From NCBI RefSeq assembly GCF_001598055.1, contig NZ_CP014844.1, positions 930,001 to 994,000 of the forward strand: a stretch of 64,000 bases of DNA, written 5' to 3'. The notes beneath the pieces are model-generated. The model had not been told where the DNA came from. It did no database searches and saw only the letters and a list, made by a program, of their open reading frames with translations. The translations under genes were made by a program, and so were the position numbers. Positions 8,626 through 17,521 of the stretch are shown in pieces. The stretch comes from Cupriavidus nantongensis (GTDB taxonomy: Bacteria; Pseudomonadota; Gammaproteobacteria; Burkholderiales; Burkholderiaceae). The first letter of the stretch is position 1. Each line of letters starts with the position of its first letter.

Positions 8626-9897
8626 TCAGGCCGCGGCGCGGCGGGCCCCGGCCTGCAGCACGGGCGCGCCGGCGCAGACGCGCGCATAGACCGCCTCCAT
8701 CTGCCGCGCCACGCCGGCCCACGTGAAATGCGCCTGCGCACGGCGCCGGCCCGCTTCGCCCAGCCTGCGCGCCAGCGCCGGATTGGCCGCCAGCTGCGCC
8801 AGCCGCGCCGCCAGCGCCGCCGGCGCCTTGGGCGGCACCAGGAAGCCGGTGTGCCCGTCCACCACGGTGGAGCGGATGCCGCCGACGTCGGCGCCGATCA
8901 CTGGCGCGCCGCACGCCATCGCCTCCACCGGCGTGATGCCGAAGGGCTCGTACCACGGCGTGGTCACGAAGACATCGGCGGCGCTGTAGAACAGCCGCAA
9001 CGTGTCGCGCCCGCGCCGGCCGGTAAACACCACGCGTTCGGCCACGCCCTCGGCGCTGGCCACGTCCTGCAGCCGGCCGATTTCCGGCGTGGCCTGCACG
9101 CTGGGCTGTTCCGAGTTGCCGCCGACCACGTACAGGGTGGCGTCGAGGCCGGTGTCGCGGCGCAGGCAGCCCAGCGCACGGATCACGTTGTCGATGCCCT
9201 TGCGCGGCACCAGCCGGCCCAGCTGCAGCACGCGGAAGCCATGCTGCGGCCAGCCCAGTGCGCGCCGCGCCGCATCGCGCGGCACCGGCGCGAACTCGTC
9301 CGCGTCGAAGCCGCACGGCACGGTCTGCACGCGCGCGGGATCGGCGCTGTACAGGTTGACCAGGTCGTCCAGGTCCTGCGGGCACTCCGCCACCACACAG
9401 TCGGCCTCGCGCACCAGCGTGTCCTCGATGCCGAAGCGGTCGTCGGGGAAGCCGTCGGTGCTGCCCTGGTGCAACCGGCGCACCTTGCCCAGCGCATGGA
9501 AGGTCATCACCAGCGGGATGCCGAGGGTGTGGCGCGCGCGCAGCGCGGCCAGCCCGGACATGAAGAAGTTGGCATGGAGCACGTCGTAGCCGGTGGCATC
9601 GCCGCGCACGAAGTCGGCCAGGAACGCGCCGAAGTCCTCCATATACGGCAGCAGCTGTTCCTTGGGGATCTGCACCGGCGGCCCGGCGGTAACGTGGATC
9701 ACGCGCACATTGGGCGCGAACGACACCACCTCGGGCAACAGCGCCTTGTCGCGCCGGGTGAAGACATCGACCTGGTAGCCGCGGCTGCCAAGCTGCCTCG
9801 CAAGATGCGCCACATAGATGTTCTGGCCGCCGCAATCGGTGCTGCCGACACTGGCGAGTGGCGAGGCATGTTCGCTGATCAGCGCGATCTTGCGCAT
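8626..9897 (-). CDS. Glycosyltransferase family 4 (sucrose-phosphate-synthase-like)
   Basis: 423 residues. The N-terminal glycine-rich acceptor domain MRKIALISEHASP...GGQNIYVAHLA is typical of retaining GT4 enzymes related to sucrose synthase. The C-terminal donor domain has RLVPRKGIDNVI and the E-x7-E motif around EPFGITPVEAMACG. No signal or membrane segment is visible. The start at 9897 begins the conserved strand, and upstream in-frame Met codons would add Arg-rich junk. First gene of the minus-strand half of the locus, 61 bp before the UXS gene. Confidence 0.85.
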   Translation of the reverse strand: MRKIALISEHASPLASVGSTDCGGQNIYVAHLARQLGSRGYQVDVFTRRDKALLPEVVSFAPNVRVIHVTAGPPVQIPKEQLLPYMEDFGAFLADFVRGDATGYDVLHANFFMSGLAALRARHTLGIPLVMTFHALGKVRRLHQGSTDGFPDDRFGIEDTLVREADCVVAECPQDLDDLVNLYSADPARVQTVPCGFDADEFAPVPRDAARRALGWPQHGFRVLQLGRLVPRKGIDNVIRALGCLRRDTGLDATLYVVGGNSEQPSVQATPEIGRLQDVASAEGVAERVVFTGRRGRDTLRLFYSAADVFVTTPWYEPFGITPVEAMACGAPVIGADVGGIRSTVVDGHTGFLVPPKAPAALAARLAQLAANPALARRLGEAGRRRAQAHFTWAGVARQMEAVYARVCAGAPVLQAGARRAAA

Positions 9898-10291
9898 GGT
9901 GGGCTCCGGTATTTTTGTGGCCGTGCCCGCAACGCGGACAGGGGCCGGGAGGTGGTGGCCCCTGCAGCTAGCGTGCCAATGCAGGCGTCGCCGCCACACA
10001 CTTCGTTTCCGTGCACACGGAACCGATGGAGAAGCGATATAGCGGTTCTCGCCCTGCATGCATCACCGCATAGCGCAGAAGACGCACCGGGTGCGCCGGC
10101 ATGCAGTTTGGTCATTCTTACGCCGCCCCTTTGTAATTTGCGCTTACCGATCTTTCATTTGCCGTCCTGCATTGCGCAGCGTTGCAACCGGCCCGATGTT
10201 TGCTGTGTCGATGGCGCCCATGCAGGTCTTGCTGCACGCGCTGCGCGCGTTCCGGTGGCGGCCTGCCCTTCAACCATCGATGGAGTTGCCC
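9898..10291. promoter_or_regulatory. Divergent intergenic region of the glycan locus
   Basis: 394 bp with no convincing gene. It must hold promoters for the minus-strand GT4 operon and for the plus-strand half. An inverted repeat TTCCGTG-CA-CACGGAA at 10007-10022 could be an operator, and the stretch 10110-10165 is AT-richer than its surroundings (CTTTGTAATTTGCGCTTACC). No known regulator motif was recognised. Confidence 0.4.
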
Positions 10292-10810
10292 ATGCCCATG
10301 ACCCCCGATGCGGGCCAGCCGCCCCGCGCCTCCCATGCCGGCGCCAGCCGCTTCAGCGATCCCGCCGCGGCGCGGCGCGCGGTCGAGCTGGCGCTGCCGA
10401 TGCTGCAGGCCTCGCTGCGCGACAAGGCCGTCGGCGAAAGCGGCTGCATGCATGTGGTCGTGATGGATCCGACGCTGCAGCCGGGCGATTGCGCCTTCGA
10501 GGAGGCGATCCTCTATGAGCATTCGCTGCCGTCGCGCGAGGCCTGGGATGCCGACTACAGCCGCTATGCGCGCGCCAAGGCCAGCCTGAGCTGGCGCACC
10601 GGCATGGCCAGCGCGCAGGTGGTGCACTGCAGCCCGCACCGGCTGCGCAGCGACGACACCCTGCTCGGCGGCGCGGTCGTGGTGGATGGCATCGTCGTCG
10701 CCGTCAGCGGCGCCAACGCGTGGTACGACGAGGCCTTTGCCGGCTGCGTGGCGATGCTGCTGCGGGCCGTGGCGCAGGGGTCCTGCATGCGTGCGCAGCC
10801 GGCCGGCTGA
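10292..10810 (+). CDS. Unrecognised protein at the head of the plus-strand glycan genes
   Basis: 172 residues from ATG 10292 (GGAG 6 bp upstream; an in-frame ATG at 10280 is possible). The N-terminus is Pro/Ala-rich. The rest is compact, alternating helices and strands (ARRAVELALPMLQASLRDK, CMHVVVMDP, GGAVVVDGIVVAVSGANAWYDEAFAGCVAMLL). The last segment loosely resembles the closing strands and helix of GlcG/HbpS-type (DUF336) proteins, but the resemblance is weak and I do not assign the family. Four Cys residues are spread without a CxxC. No signal peptide or membrane helix. Confidence 0.5.
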   Translation: MPMTPDAGQPPRASHAGASRFSDPAAARRAVELALPMLQASLRDKAVGESGCMHVVVMDPTLQPGDCAFEEAILYEHSLPSREAWDADYSRYARAKASLSWRTGMASAQVVHCSPHRLRSDDTLLGGAVVVDGIVVAVSGANAWYDEAFAGCVAMLLRAVAQGSCMRAQPAG

Positions 10811-10932
10811 TGCCGGCCGCCGCGCGCTCGCCTGACTGTTGGCACACATTTCGCACCGGAAGCAAGCCTGCGCACCCGGCAATGCTCGCGCTGATCGCGG
10901 GTTGCCGCAGCCGACAGGGTGCCGGCACCGAT

Positions 10933-10980
10933 GTCCGATTCGTTGTCCGATTCGTTGTCCGATTCATCGTCCGAACCACA
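10933..10980. repeat. 12-bp tandem repeat upstream of the SDR gene
   Basis: GTCCGATTCGTT occurs twice perfectly (10933-10944, 10945-10956), followed by GTCCGATTCATC (10957-10968) and the decayed GTCCGAACCACA (10969-10980). It ends 32 bp before the SDR start codon, in the leader of the plus-strand operon. It could be a repeated protein-binding site or slippage-generated sequence. The repeat could be read as Ser-Asp-Ser-Leu units, but not in the SDR frame. Confidence 0.8.
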
Positions 10981-11012
10981 GTCCATCACACACCGATCGC
11001 CAGGGAACCACC

Positions 11013-11783
11013 ATGCCTACTTCGCATTCGCCACGACGCGCCGCGCATACCGAAGCCGCCACGCTGCTGCAGCACCGCACCTATCTCGTCAGCGGCGCGG
11101 GCCGGGGCCTGGGCGCAGCCATCTGCCGCACGCTGGGCGCAGCCGGCGCCGCCGTGATCGTGGCCGATATCGACGACAAGCTTGCGCGCGACAGCGCCGG
11201 CGTGCTGGCCGAGGCCGGCGCGCAGGCGTGGCCGCTGCACCTGGATGTCTCCGACCCCGCTTCCGTGCGCGCCGCCTTCGAAGCCGTGCGCGCGCGCGGC
11301 ACGCGCCTTGACGGCATCGTCAACAACGCCGCCATCGACATCACGCTGCCGGTGGACGAGGTCGATGCGGAGACCTGGCGCAAGGTGCTGATGGTCAACC
11401 TGTACGGCCCCTACCTGATGGCGCATGCCGCCGTGCCGGTGCTGAAGGCGCAGGGCGGGGGGCATATCGTCAACATCGCCTCGACCGCGTCCAAGCGCGC
11501 ATGGCCCAATGCCTCGGCCTACCACGCCACCAAGTGGGGCCTGCTGGGCTTCTCGCATGCGCTGCATGCGGAACTGCGGCCGCACGGTATCAAGGTGTCG
11601 GCGATCGTCGCGGGCGGCATGCGCACGCCGTTCCTGCTCGACCGCTTTCCCGATATCGACCAGGGCAACCTGCAGGATCCGGCCAATGTCGCCAACGCGG
11701 TGCGCTTCGTGCTGACGCAGCCGGAAGAAACCGTGATCCCCGAGGTGATGGTTCTGCCGATGAAGGAGACCTCGTGGCCATGA
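11013..11783 (+). CDS. SDR-family NAD(P)-dependent oxidoreductase
   Basis: 256 residues, classical short-chain dehydrogenase. Cofactor motif SGAGRGLGAA near residue 26, NNAAID (NNAG-like), catalytic Ser in NIASTASK and Tyr170-x3-Lys174 in AYHATKWG. An Asp after the second strand (VVADIDD) favours NAD(H). It starts the run SDR-HAD-GT9-carbamoyltransferase-GT2-GT9-GT1 and its stop overlaps the next start (ATGA), so translational coupling is likely. Probably reduces or oxidises a sugar intermediate; substrate unknown. Confidence 0.82.
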   Translation: MPTSHSPRRAAHTEAATLLQHRTYLVSGAGRGLGAAICRTLGAAGAAVIVADIDDKLARDSAGVLAEAGAQAWPLHLDVSDPASVRAAFEAVRARGTRLDGIVNNAAIDITLPVDEVDAETWRKVLMVNLYGPYLMAHAAVPVLKAQGGGHIVNIASTASKRAWPNASAYHATKWGLLGFSHALHAELRPHGIKVSAIVAGGMRTPFLLDRFPDIDQGNLQDPANVANAVRFVLTQPEETVIPEVMVLPMKETSWP

Positions 11784-12421
11784 GCCCCGCACCCCCGCTA
11801 CGCGCGGCCGTGCTGCTGGACAAGGACGGCACGGTGCTGGACGACGTCCCCTACAACGTCGATCCGGCGCGCATGCGGCTTGCGCCAGGCGCCGCCGCCG
11901 CGCTGCGGCTGCTGGGCGGCCTGGGCCTGCCGCTGGTGGTGGTGACGAACCAGCCCGGGGTGGCTCATGGCCTGCATACCGAGGCCGAACTGGTGCCGGT
12001 GCGCGAACGGCTGGCGGCGATGTTTGCCGAGCATGGCGCTACGCTGAGCGGCTTCCTGTACTGCCCGCACCATCCCGAGGGGAAAGTGGCGCCCTACGCG
12101 CGCGCGTGCCTGTGCCGCAAGCCCATGCCCGGCCTGCTGCTGCAGGCGGCTGTGGCGTGGCGGCTCGACCTGGCGCGGTGCTGGATGATCGGCGACATCC
12201 TCAATGACGTCGAGGCCGGCAACCGCGCGGGCTGTACCACCGTGCTGGTCGACTGCGGCAACGAGACCGAATGGCAGCTGTCGCCTGCGCGCCAGGCCGA
12301 CTACGTGGTGCCCGCGCTGGACGCTGCCGCGCGCCTGGTGGTTGCGCGCATCCGGGCCGCGCAGCAGGCCGGCGCAGCAGCATCGACGGCCGCATCACCA
12401 TGCCATGCGGAGGCGCCATGA
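11780..12421 (+). CDS. HAD-IIIA phosphatase, GmhB-like (heptose bisphosphatase family)
   Basis: 213 residues. HAD motif I LLDKDGTVLDD (Asp14, Asp16), motif II Thr in VVTNQPGV, a zinc-type Cys/His loop CPHHPEGK...ACLCRKP, and motif III/IV GDILNDVEAG. The zinc loop is the hallmark of D-glycero-D-manno-heptose-1,7-bisphosphate 7-phosphatases and the histidinol-phosphatase relatives. Two GT9 heptosyltransferase-like genes downstream make a heptose substrate attractive. It overlaps both neighbours by 4 bp (ATGA). A Gly/Ala-rich C-terminal tail is non-essential-looking. Confidence 0.8.
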   Translation: MSPAPPLRAAVLLDKDGTVLDDVPYNVDPARMRLAPGAAAALRLLGGLGLPLVVVTNQPGVAHGLHTEAELVPVRERLAAMFAEHGATLSGFLYCPHHPEGKVAPYARACLCRKPMPGLLLQAAVAWRLDLARCWMIGDILNDVEAGNRAGCTTVLVDCGNETEWQLSPARQADYVVPALDAAARLVVARIRAAQQAGAAASTAASPCHAEAP

Positions 12422-13659
12422 ACTGGCAATCCGCGCGCAGCGTGCTGTGCGTGCGCCTCGACAATATGGGCGACGTGCTGATGAGCACGCCGGCGATGCA
12501 GGCGCTGGCCGATGCGCTGCCCGGCCGCCGGCTGACGCTGCTGACTTCGCACAGCGCGGCGGCACTGGCGCCGCACCTGCCGATGGTCAGCCGCGTGCTG
12601 GCCTGGGACGCGCCCTGGGCAAAGCACGCCGAGTCCCACGCGGCACCGGCGCCCGGGCCGGAGATTGCCGCGTGCGCGCGCTGGCTGGCGCGCTTTCGTT
12701 TCGACGCGGCGGTGATCTTTACCGTCTACAGCCAGAGCCCCTTGCCCGCCGCGGTGCTGTGCGCGCTGGCGGGCATTCCGCTGCGGCTGGCCTGCTGCCG
12801 CGAGAACCCCTACACGCTGCTGAGCGACTGGGTGCCGGATACCGAGCCCGGCACGCAGCCTGGCCAGCGTCCGCGCCACGAGGCGCAGCGCCAGCTCGAC
12901 CTGGTGGCGCAGGTGGGAGCGATGCCACGCGATACGCGCCTGCGTTTTCGCGTGCTGGCGTCGGACCGCGGCGCGGTTGCCGGGCGCCTGGCCGCGATCC
13001 GCGGCGGCCGCAGCGGGCCGGTGGTGGTGGTGCATCCCGGCGCCAGCGCGCCGTCGCGGCGCTGGCCGCCGGCGCGTTTTGCCCAGGTGGCGCACGCGCT
13101 CGCGGTGAAGGCCGGCGCGCACGTGCTGGTGACCGGCGATGCCGCCGAGCACGACATCGTGCGCGCGGTCTGCGCCGCCGCCGGCCACGCGTGCGTGGTA
13201 CCGCTCGCCGGCGCCTTGCGCCTGGGCGAAATGGGCGCGCTGCTGGAAGCCGCCGACCTGCTGGTGTCGAACAACACCGGGCCGGTCCACCTGGCCGCCG
13301 CGCTGGGCACGCCGGTGGTCGACCTGTACGCGCTGACCAACCCGCAGCACACGCCGTGGCAGGTGCCGCACCGCACCCTGTTCGCCGATGTGCCGTGCCG
13401 CTATTGCTACAAGAGCATGTGCCCGCAGGGACACCATCGCTGCCTGGAAGACGTGCCGGCCGCCCACGCGGTGCAGGCCGCGCTGGCGCTGCTGGGCAGC
13501 ACGCCCGACAGCCTGCCCGCGGTCGAACTGCCGTGGCCGGGCGCGGGCGCGGCCGCAGCGGCGCCAGCCGGGTTCGATGCCCTGCCGGCGATGCCGGACG
13601 ACGGTGCAACCCGCCACCTCCCACACGACGAGGCCGACCATGTACACCCTTGGCATTAA
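12418..13659 (+). CDS. Glycosyltransferase family 9 (heptosyltransferase-like)
   Basis: 413 residues. GT-B enzyme of the ADP-heptose:LPS heptosyltransferase family: VLCVRLDNMGDVLMSTPAMQAL at the N-terminus, VVVVHPGASAPSRRWPPARFA in the donor half, and the NNTGPVHLAAALGTPVVDLY motif (family D-[ST]-G-x-x-H, here N-T-G-P-V-H). CRYCYKSMCPQGHHRCLE is a Cys-rich insertion shared with some GT9 members. About 60 residues longer than WaaC/WaaF because of a C-terminal extension. The final 20 bp overlap the next gene. Confidence 0.83.
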   Translation: MNWQSARSVLCVRLDNMGDVLMSTPAMQALADALPGRRLTLLTSHSAAALAPHLPMVSRVLAWDAPWAKHAESHAAPAPGPEIAACARWLARFRFDAAVIFTVYSQSPLPAAVLCALAGIPLRLACCRENPYTLLSDWVPDTEPGTQPGQRPRHEAQRQLDLVAQVGAMPRDTRLRFRVLASDRGAVAGRLAAIRGGRSGPVVVVHPGASAPSRRWPPARFAQVAHALAVKAGAHVLVTGDAAEHDIVRAVCAAAGHACVVPLAGALRLGEMGALLEAADLLVSNNTGPVHLAAALGTPVVDLYALTNPQHTPWQVPHRTLFADVPCRYCYKSMCPQGHHRCLEDVPAAHAVQAALALLGSTPDSLPAVELPWPGAGAAAAAPAGFDALPAMPDDGATRHLPHDEADHVHPWH

Positions 13660-15421
13660 CGCCGCCTACCATGACTCAGCCGCCTGCCTGGTGCGCGATG
13701 GCGAGGTCATCGCCGCGGCGGAGGACGAGCGCTTCACCCATATCAAGCACGGCAAGCGCCCGGTGCCGTTCACGGCGTGGGAGCTGCCGTTCCACGCCAT
13801 CGACTATTGCCTGGGCGAGGCCGGCATCGCGCTGCGCGATGTCGACCATGTCGCCTATGCGTTCGACCCCGCGCTGATGCTGGGCGCGCGCCGGCATGAC
13901 GCCACCGTGACGCTGCCGCTGGAGCCGTCGGCGCACGGCGCCGCCAGTGGGCACGAGTCGCCGTGGGATCCGCTGTTCCTGTCGTACGTGGTCAACGCGC
14001 CGCGGCAACTGGCCAGCGGCGCGCCGCACCACCTCGCCGCGCGCTTTCGCGGCGTGCGCCACGACGGGCCGTTCCGCTGGCATTTCGTCGAGCACCACAT
14101 GGGGCATGAAGCCAGCGCCTTCCTGGCGGCGCCGTTCGCGCGCTGCGCGGTGCTGACCATGGACGGCCGCGGCGAGCGCGCCACCACCAGCTACGGCGTG
14201 TTCGACGGCAAGGAGTACCGGCGCATCAAGCAGATCGACCTGCCGGACTCGCTCGGCCTGCTGTACGAACGCGTTACGCGCCACCTGGGCTTCCTGCATT
14301 CGTCGGACGAGTACAAGGTGATGGCGCTGGCCTCGTACGGCAAGCCTGCGCACCTTGGCGTGTTCCGCGACATGGTCCGGCGCGATGCCGAAGGCGGCTA
14401 CCGCGTGGCGCAGCCCGACCTGGAAGCGTTGCTTGGGCCGCCGCGGCAGCGCGGCGAGGCCTTCGGCGCCGCGCATTTCGATATCGCGCGCTCGCTGCAG
14501 GAGGTGCTGGAGGAAACCGTGGTCGGCATGACCACCTGGCTGGCCGAGGCCACCGGCGAACGGCAGCTGGCCATGGCCGGCGGCGTGGCGCTGAACTGCG
14601 TGATGAACGCGCGCGTGCGCGACCAGAGCCCGTTCGACGAGGTCTGGGTGCAACCGGCTGCGGGCGACGCCGGCACCGCGCTGGGCGCGGCGCTGTGGAT
14701 CGACTTCCTGCAGCGCGGACGCCCGGCGCGGCAATGGTCGATGGAACACGCCTACCTGGGGCCGGCGTATGGCGAAGACGAGATCGCGGCCTTCCTTGAC
14801 TGGGCCAAGCTGCCTTACCGCCGGCTCGACGACCTGGCCGGGCAGACCGCCGAGCTGCTGGCGCAGAACAAGATCATCGGCTGGTTCCAGGGCCGCATGG
14901 AGTTCGGCCCGCGCGCGCTGGGCGCGCGCTCGATCCTGGCCTCGCCGATCGATCCCGGCATGCAGCAGCGGCTGAACCAGATCAAGGACCGCGAAGACTT
15001 CCGCCCGGTGGCGCCGGTGGTGATGCAGGAGCGCGCGCCGGAGTGGTTCAGCGCGGCCAGGCCCGGCCGCGGCGAAGCGCCGTTCATGCTGTTCATCTAC
15101 GACGTTCGTCCCGAGCAGGCGGCCCGCATCCCCGCGGTCTGCCACGTCGACGGCACCGCGCGCGTGCAGACCGTGCGCCGCGAGCAGAACCCCGCCTACT
15201 ACGATTTGCTGGCCGCGTTCGAGCGCCGCACCGGCGTGCCGATCCTGGTCAACACCTCGTTCAACACGCGCGGCGAGCCCATCGTGTGCACGCCGCGCGA
15301 TGCGGTCGAGTGCTTCTGGACCTCGCCGCTGGACGCGCTGGTGATCGGCCCGTTCCTGCTGGAGAAACCCGGCGCCGCAGGCGCCCAGGGACAGACGGGA
15401 GGCGCCCATGGACAGGGCTGA
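13640..15421 (+). CDS. Carbamoyltransferase, NodU/CmcH family
   Basis: 593 residues. N-terminal YrdC/Kae1-like ASKHA fold begins TLGINAAYHDSAACLVRDG, with the metal-binding HHMGHEASAF (His-x3-His) and DGRGERATT. The C-terminal domain ends with LVNTSFNTRGEPIVCTP, the signature of O-carbamoyltransferases such as NodU, TobZ and CmcH. These use carbamoyl phosphate and ATP to carbamoylate a sugar hydroxyl. In this locus the acceptor is most likely the glycan product. Full length for the family. Starts 20 bp inside the preceding gene. Confidence 0.9.
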   Translation: MYTLGINAAYHDSAACLVRDGEVIAAAEDERFTHIKHGKRPVPFTAWELPFHAIDYCLGEAGIALRDVDHVAYAFDPALMLGARRHDATVTLPLEPSAHGAASGHESPWDPLFLSYVVNAPRQLASGAPHHLAARFRGVRHDGPFRWHFVEHHMGHEASAFLAAPFARCAVLTMDGRGERATTSYGVFDGKEYRRIKQIDLPDSLGLLYERVTRHLGFLHSSDEYKVMALASYGKPAHLGVFRDMVRRDAEGGYRVAQPDLEALLGPPRQRGEAFGAAHFDIARSLQEVLEETVVGMTTWLAEATGERQLAMAGGVALNCVMNARVRDQSPFDEVWVQPAAGDAGTALGAALWIDFLQRGRPARQWSMEHAYLGPAYGEDEIAAFLDWAKLPYRRLDDLAGQTAELLAQNKIIGWFQGRMEFGPRALGARSILASPIDPGMQQRLNQIKDREDFRPVAPVVMQERAPEWFSAARPGRGEAPFMLFIYDVRPEQAARIPAVCHVDGTARVQTVRREQNPAYYDLLAAFERRTGVPILVNTSFNTRGEPIVCTPRDAVECFWTSPLDALVIGPFLLEKPGAAGAQGQTGGAHGQG

Positions 15422-16394
15422 GCCCAGGGTCGCGGTGGTGGTGCCCACCTGGCGCCGGCCGGCGCTGCTGGCGCGCTGCCTGCAGGCGCTGTGCGCGCAA
15501 CGCCTGCCCGCGCAGGCATACGAGATCATCGTTGCCGACGATGGCTGCGAGGCTCGCATCGAACGGCTGGTGGCGCTGATGGCCGCGCAGCATCCGCACC
15601 ATGCGCTGCGCTATGTGCCGGTGCCGGGCACGCAGGGGCCGTCGGGCGCGCGCAATGCGGGCTGGCGCCGCGCGCGCGCGTCCGTGATTGCCTTTACCGA
15701 CGACGACACCGTGCCCGATCCGAGCTGGCTCGAAGCCGGCTGCGCCGCGCTCGCGGCGCAGCCGGAATGCTGCGCCGTGGCCGGCACCGTGCACGTGCCG
15801 CTGCCGGCGCGGCCGACCGACCACGAGCGCGATACCGGCGGCCTGGCGCACGCCGAGTTCGTCACCGCCAACTGCTTTGTCCGGCGCGACGCGCTGCTGC
15901 GCATCGGCGGCTTCGACGAGCGCTTTACGCGCGCGTGGCGCGAGGATTCGGACCTGCAGTTCCGGCTGATGCAGCAGGTCTGCCCGGTGGGGCGCGCGCC
16001 CGCGGCCGTGGTGGCGCATCCGGTCCGTCCGGCCGCATGGGGCAGCAGCGTCGCGGCGCAGGCTAAGGTGTACTTCGACGCGCTGCTGTACAAGAAGCAT
16101 CCGCGCCTGTACCGGCAGCGCATCCGCCGCGTGCCGCCCTGGCATTACTACGTGACGGTGCTGGCGCTGCTGGCCACGCCGATCGCATGGTTGGCGGGCG
16201 CGCCGGTGGTGGCCGCGGCGGCGGGCCTGCTGTGGCTCGGACTGACCGCGGCATTCTGCGCGCGGCGCCTGCGCGGCGCGGCGCTGACGCCGGCCCATGT
16301 GGCCGAGATGGCGTTCACCTCGATGCTGATCCCGCCGCTGTCGCTGTACTGGCGGCTGCGCGGCGCGCTGGCGTTCCGGGTGGTGTTCCTATGA
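15408..16394 (+). CDS. Membrane-associated glycosyltransferase family 2
   Basis: 328 residues. GT-A motifs VVVPTWRRPALLARCL, IVADDGCE, and FTDDDTVPDPSW (DxD-like), then GGFDERFTRAWREDSDL. The C-terminal 90 residues contain two to three hydrophobic segments (YYVTVLALLATPIAWLAG, VVAAAAGLLWLGLTAAF, then a less hydrophobic one), suggesting membrane anchoring. Overlaps the carbamoyltransferase end by 14 bp and the next gene by 4 bp. Confidence 0.85.
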   Translation: MDRAEPRVAVVVPTWRRPALLARCLQALCAQRLPAQAYEIIVADDGCEARIERLVALMAAQHPHHALRYVPVPGTQGPSGARNAGWRRARASVIAFTDDDTVPDPSWLEAGCAALAAQPECCAVAGTVHVPLPARPTDHERDTGGLAHAEFVTANCFVRRDALLRIGGFDERFTRAWREDSDLQFRLMQQVCPVGRAPAAVVAHPVRPAAWGSSVAAQAKVYFDALLYKKHPRLYRQRIRRVPPWHYYVTVLALLATPIAWLAGAPVVAAAAGLLWLGLTAAFCARRLRGAALTPAHVAEMAFTSMLIPPLSLYWRLRGALAFRVVFL

Positions 16395-17521
16395 ACGCAC
16401 GCGTCGAGCCGCTCACGGCCTTGCCCCTCGCCCGGCATCCGCAGCAAGCGGCGCGACGCCGTGCGGCGCCGGTGCGCGTGCGGCGCATTGCGGTGTTCCG
16501 CGCGCTGCAGCTCGGCGACATGCTGTGCGCGGTGCCGGCGCTGCGGGCGTTGCGCGCGGGCGAGCCCGAGGCCCGCATCACGCTGATCGGCCTGCCGTGG
16601 GCGCAGGAGTTCGTGTCACGCTTCAGCGCGCTGGTGGACGATTTGATGGTGTTTCCCGGCGCACCGGGTATGCCGGAACAACCTTGCACCGAGGCCGCCG
16701 CGGGCCCGTTCTACGCCGCGGCGCACGCGGCGCGCTTTGACCTGGCGATCCAGCTGCACGGCAGCGGCGCGCTCACCAACGCCGTGGTGCAGCGGCTGGG
16801 CGCCCGGCGCATGGCCGGCTTCTGTCCGGACCCCGCCGCGGCGCGCTGCAGCCGCGCCGGCGTGCTGGTGCCGTGGCCGCAGGGCCACGAGGTCGAGCGG
16901 CTGCTGGCGCTGATGCAGGCGCTGGGCTATCCGTGCGCGGACCGCAGCCTGGCGTTTCCGCTGCGCCCGCTCGACCACGCCAGCTGGCGGATGCTGGCCG
17001 CCGAGCATGGATTGGTTGCCGGCGAATACGTGTGCCTGCACGCGGGCGCGCGCATGCTGTCGCGGCGCTGGCCGGTGGAGCGCTTTGCCGAGGCCGGGCG
17101 CGCGCTGCGGCGCCACTGGAAGGTGGTGCTGACCGGTAGCCGCGACGAGGCCGCGCTGGTGGCGCAGCTGGCGCGGCGCCTGGGCAAGCCGGTGGTCAAC
17201 CTGTGCGGGCAGACCGCGCTGGGCACGCTGGCCGCACTGATCCGTGACGCGCGCCTGCTGCTGTGCAATGACACCGGCGCCTCGCATATTGCCGCGGCGG
17301 TGGGCACGCCCAGCGTGGTGGTCTCGTGCGGCAGCGACAGCGCGCGCTGGGCGCCGCTCGACACCACGCTGCATCGCGTGCTTGCGGACCAGCCGCCATG
17401 CCGCCCATGCATGCACCAGCGCTGCCCGCTGGCCGGTCATCCGTGCGCGTCGAATATCAGCGTGGCCAGCGTGGTGGAGGCCGCGCTGGCGCTGGCGGCC
17501 CGGGAGCGCGGCCATGGCTAG
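16391..17521 (+). CDS. Glycosyltransferase family 9 (second heptosyltransferase-like)
   Basis: 376 residues. IAVFRALQLGDMLCAVPALRALRAG at the start of the first Rossmann half and CNDTGASHIAAAVGTPSVVV (the GT9 D-T-G-x-x-H motif, intact here) in the second. YVCLHAGARMLSRRWP matches the donor-binding region. It also carries a Cys-rich segment near the C-terminus (CRPCMHQRCPLAGHPC), as its paralogue at 12418 does. The two are probably sequential transferases acting on the same chain. Confidence 0.85.
   Translation: MNARVEPLTALPLARHPQQAARRRAAPVRVRRIAVFRALQLGDMLCAVPALRALRAGEPEARITLIGLPWAQEFVSRFSALVDDLMVFPGAPGMPEQPCTEAAAGPFYAAAHAARFDLAIQLHGSGALTNAVVQRLGARRMAGFCPDPAAARCSRAGVLVPWPQGHEVERLLALMQALGYPCADRSLAFPLRPLDHASWRMLAAEHGLVAGEYVCLHAGARMLSRRWPVERFAEAGRALRRHWKVVLTGSRDEAALVAQLARRLGKPVVNLCGQTALGTLAALIRDARLLLCNDTGASHIAAAVGTPSVVVSCGSDSARWAPLDTTLHRVLADQPPCRPCMHQRCPLAGHPCASNISVASVVEAALALAARERGHG

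Noticed and set aside
10919..11311. Reading of the 12-bp repeat as a Ser-Asp-Ser-Leu coding repeat
   Set aside because: Out of frame with the SDR gene, and the downstream frame runs into antisense-like Arg-rich sequence. Kept only as a DNA repeat.
13676..15559. A 627-codon minus-strand frame across the carbamoyltransferase
   Set aside because: Antisense shadow. The carbamoyltransferase motifs are unequivocal on the plus strand.
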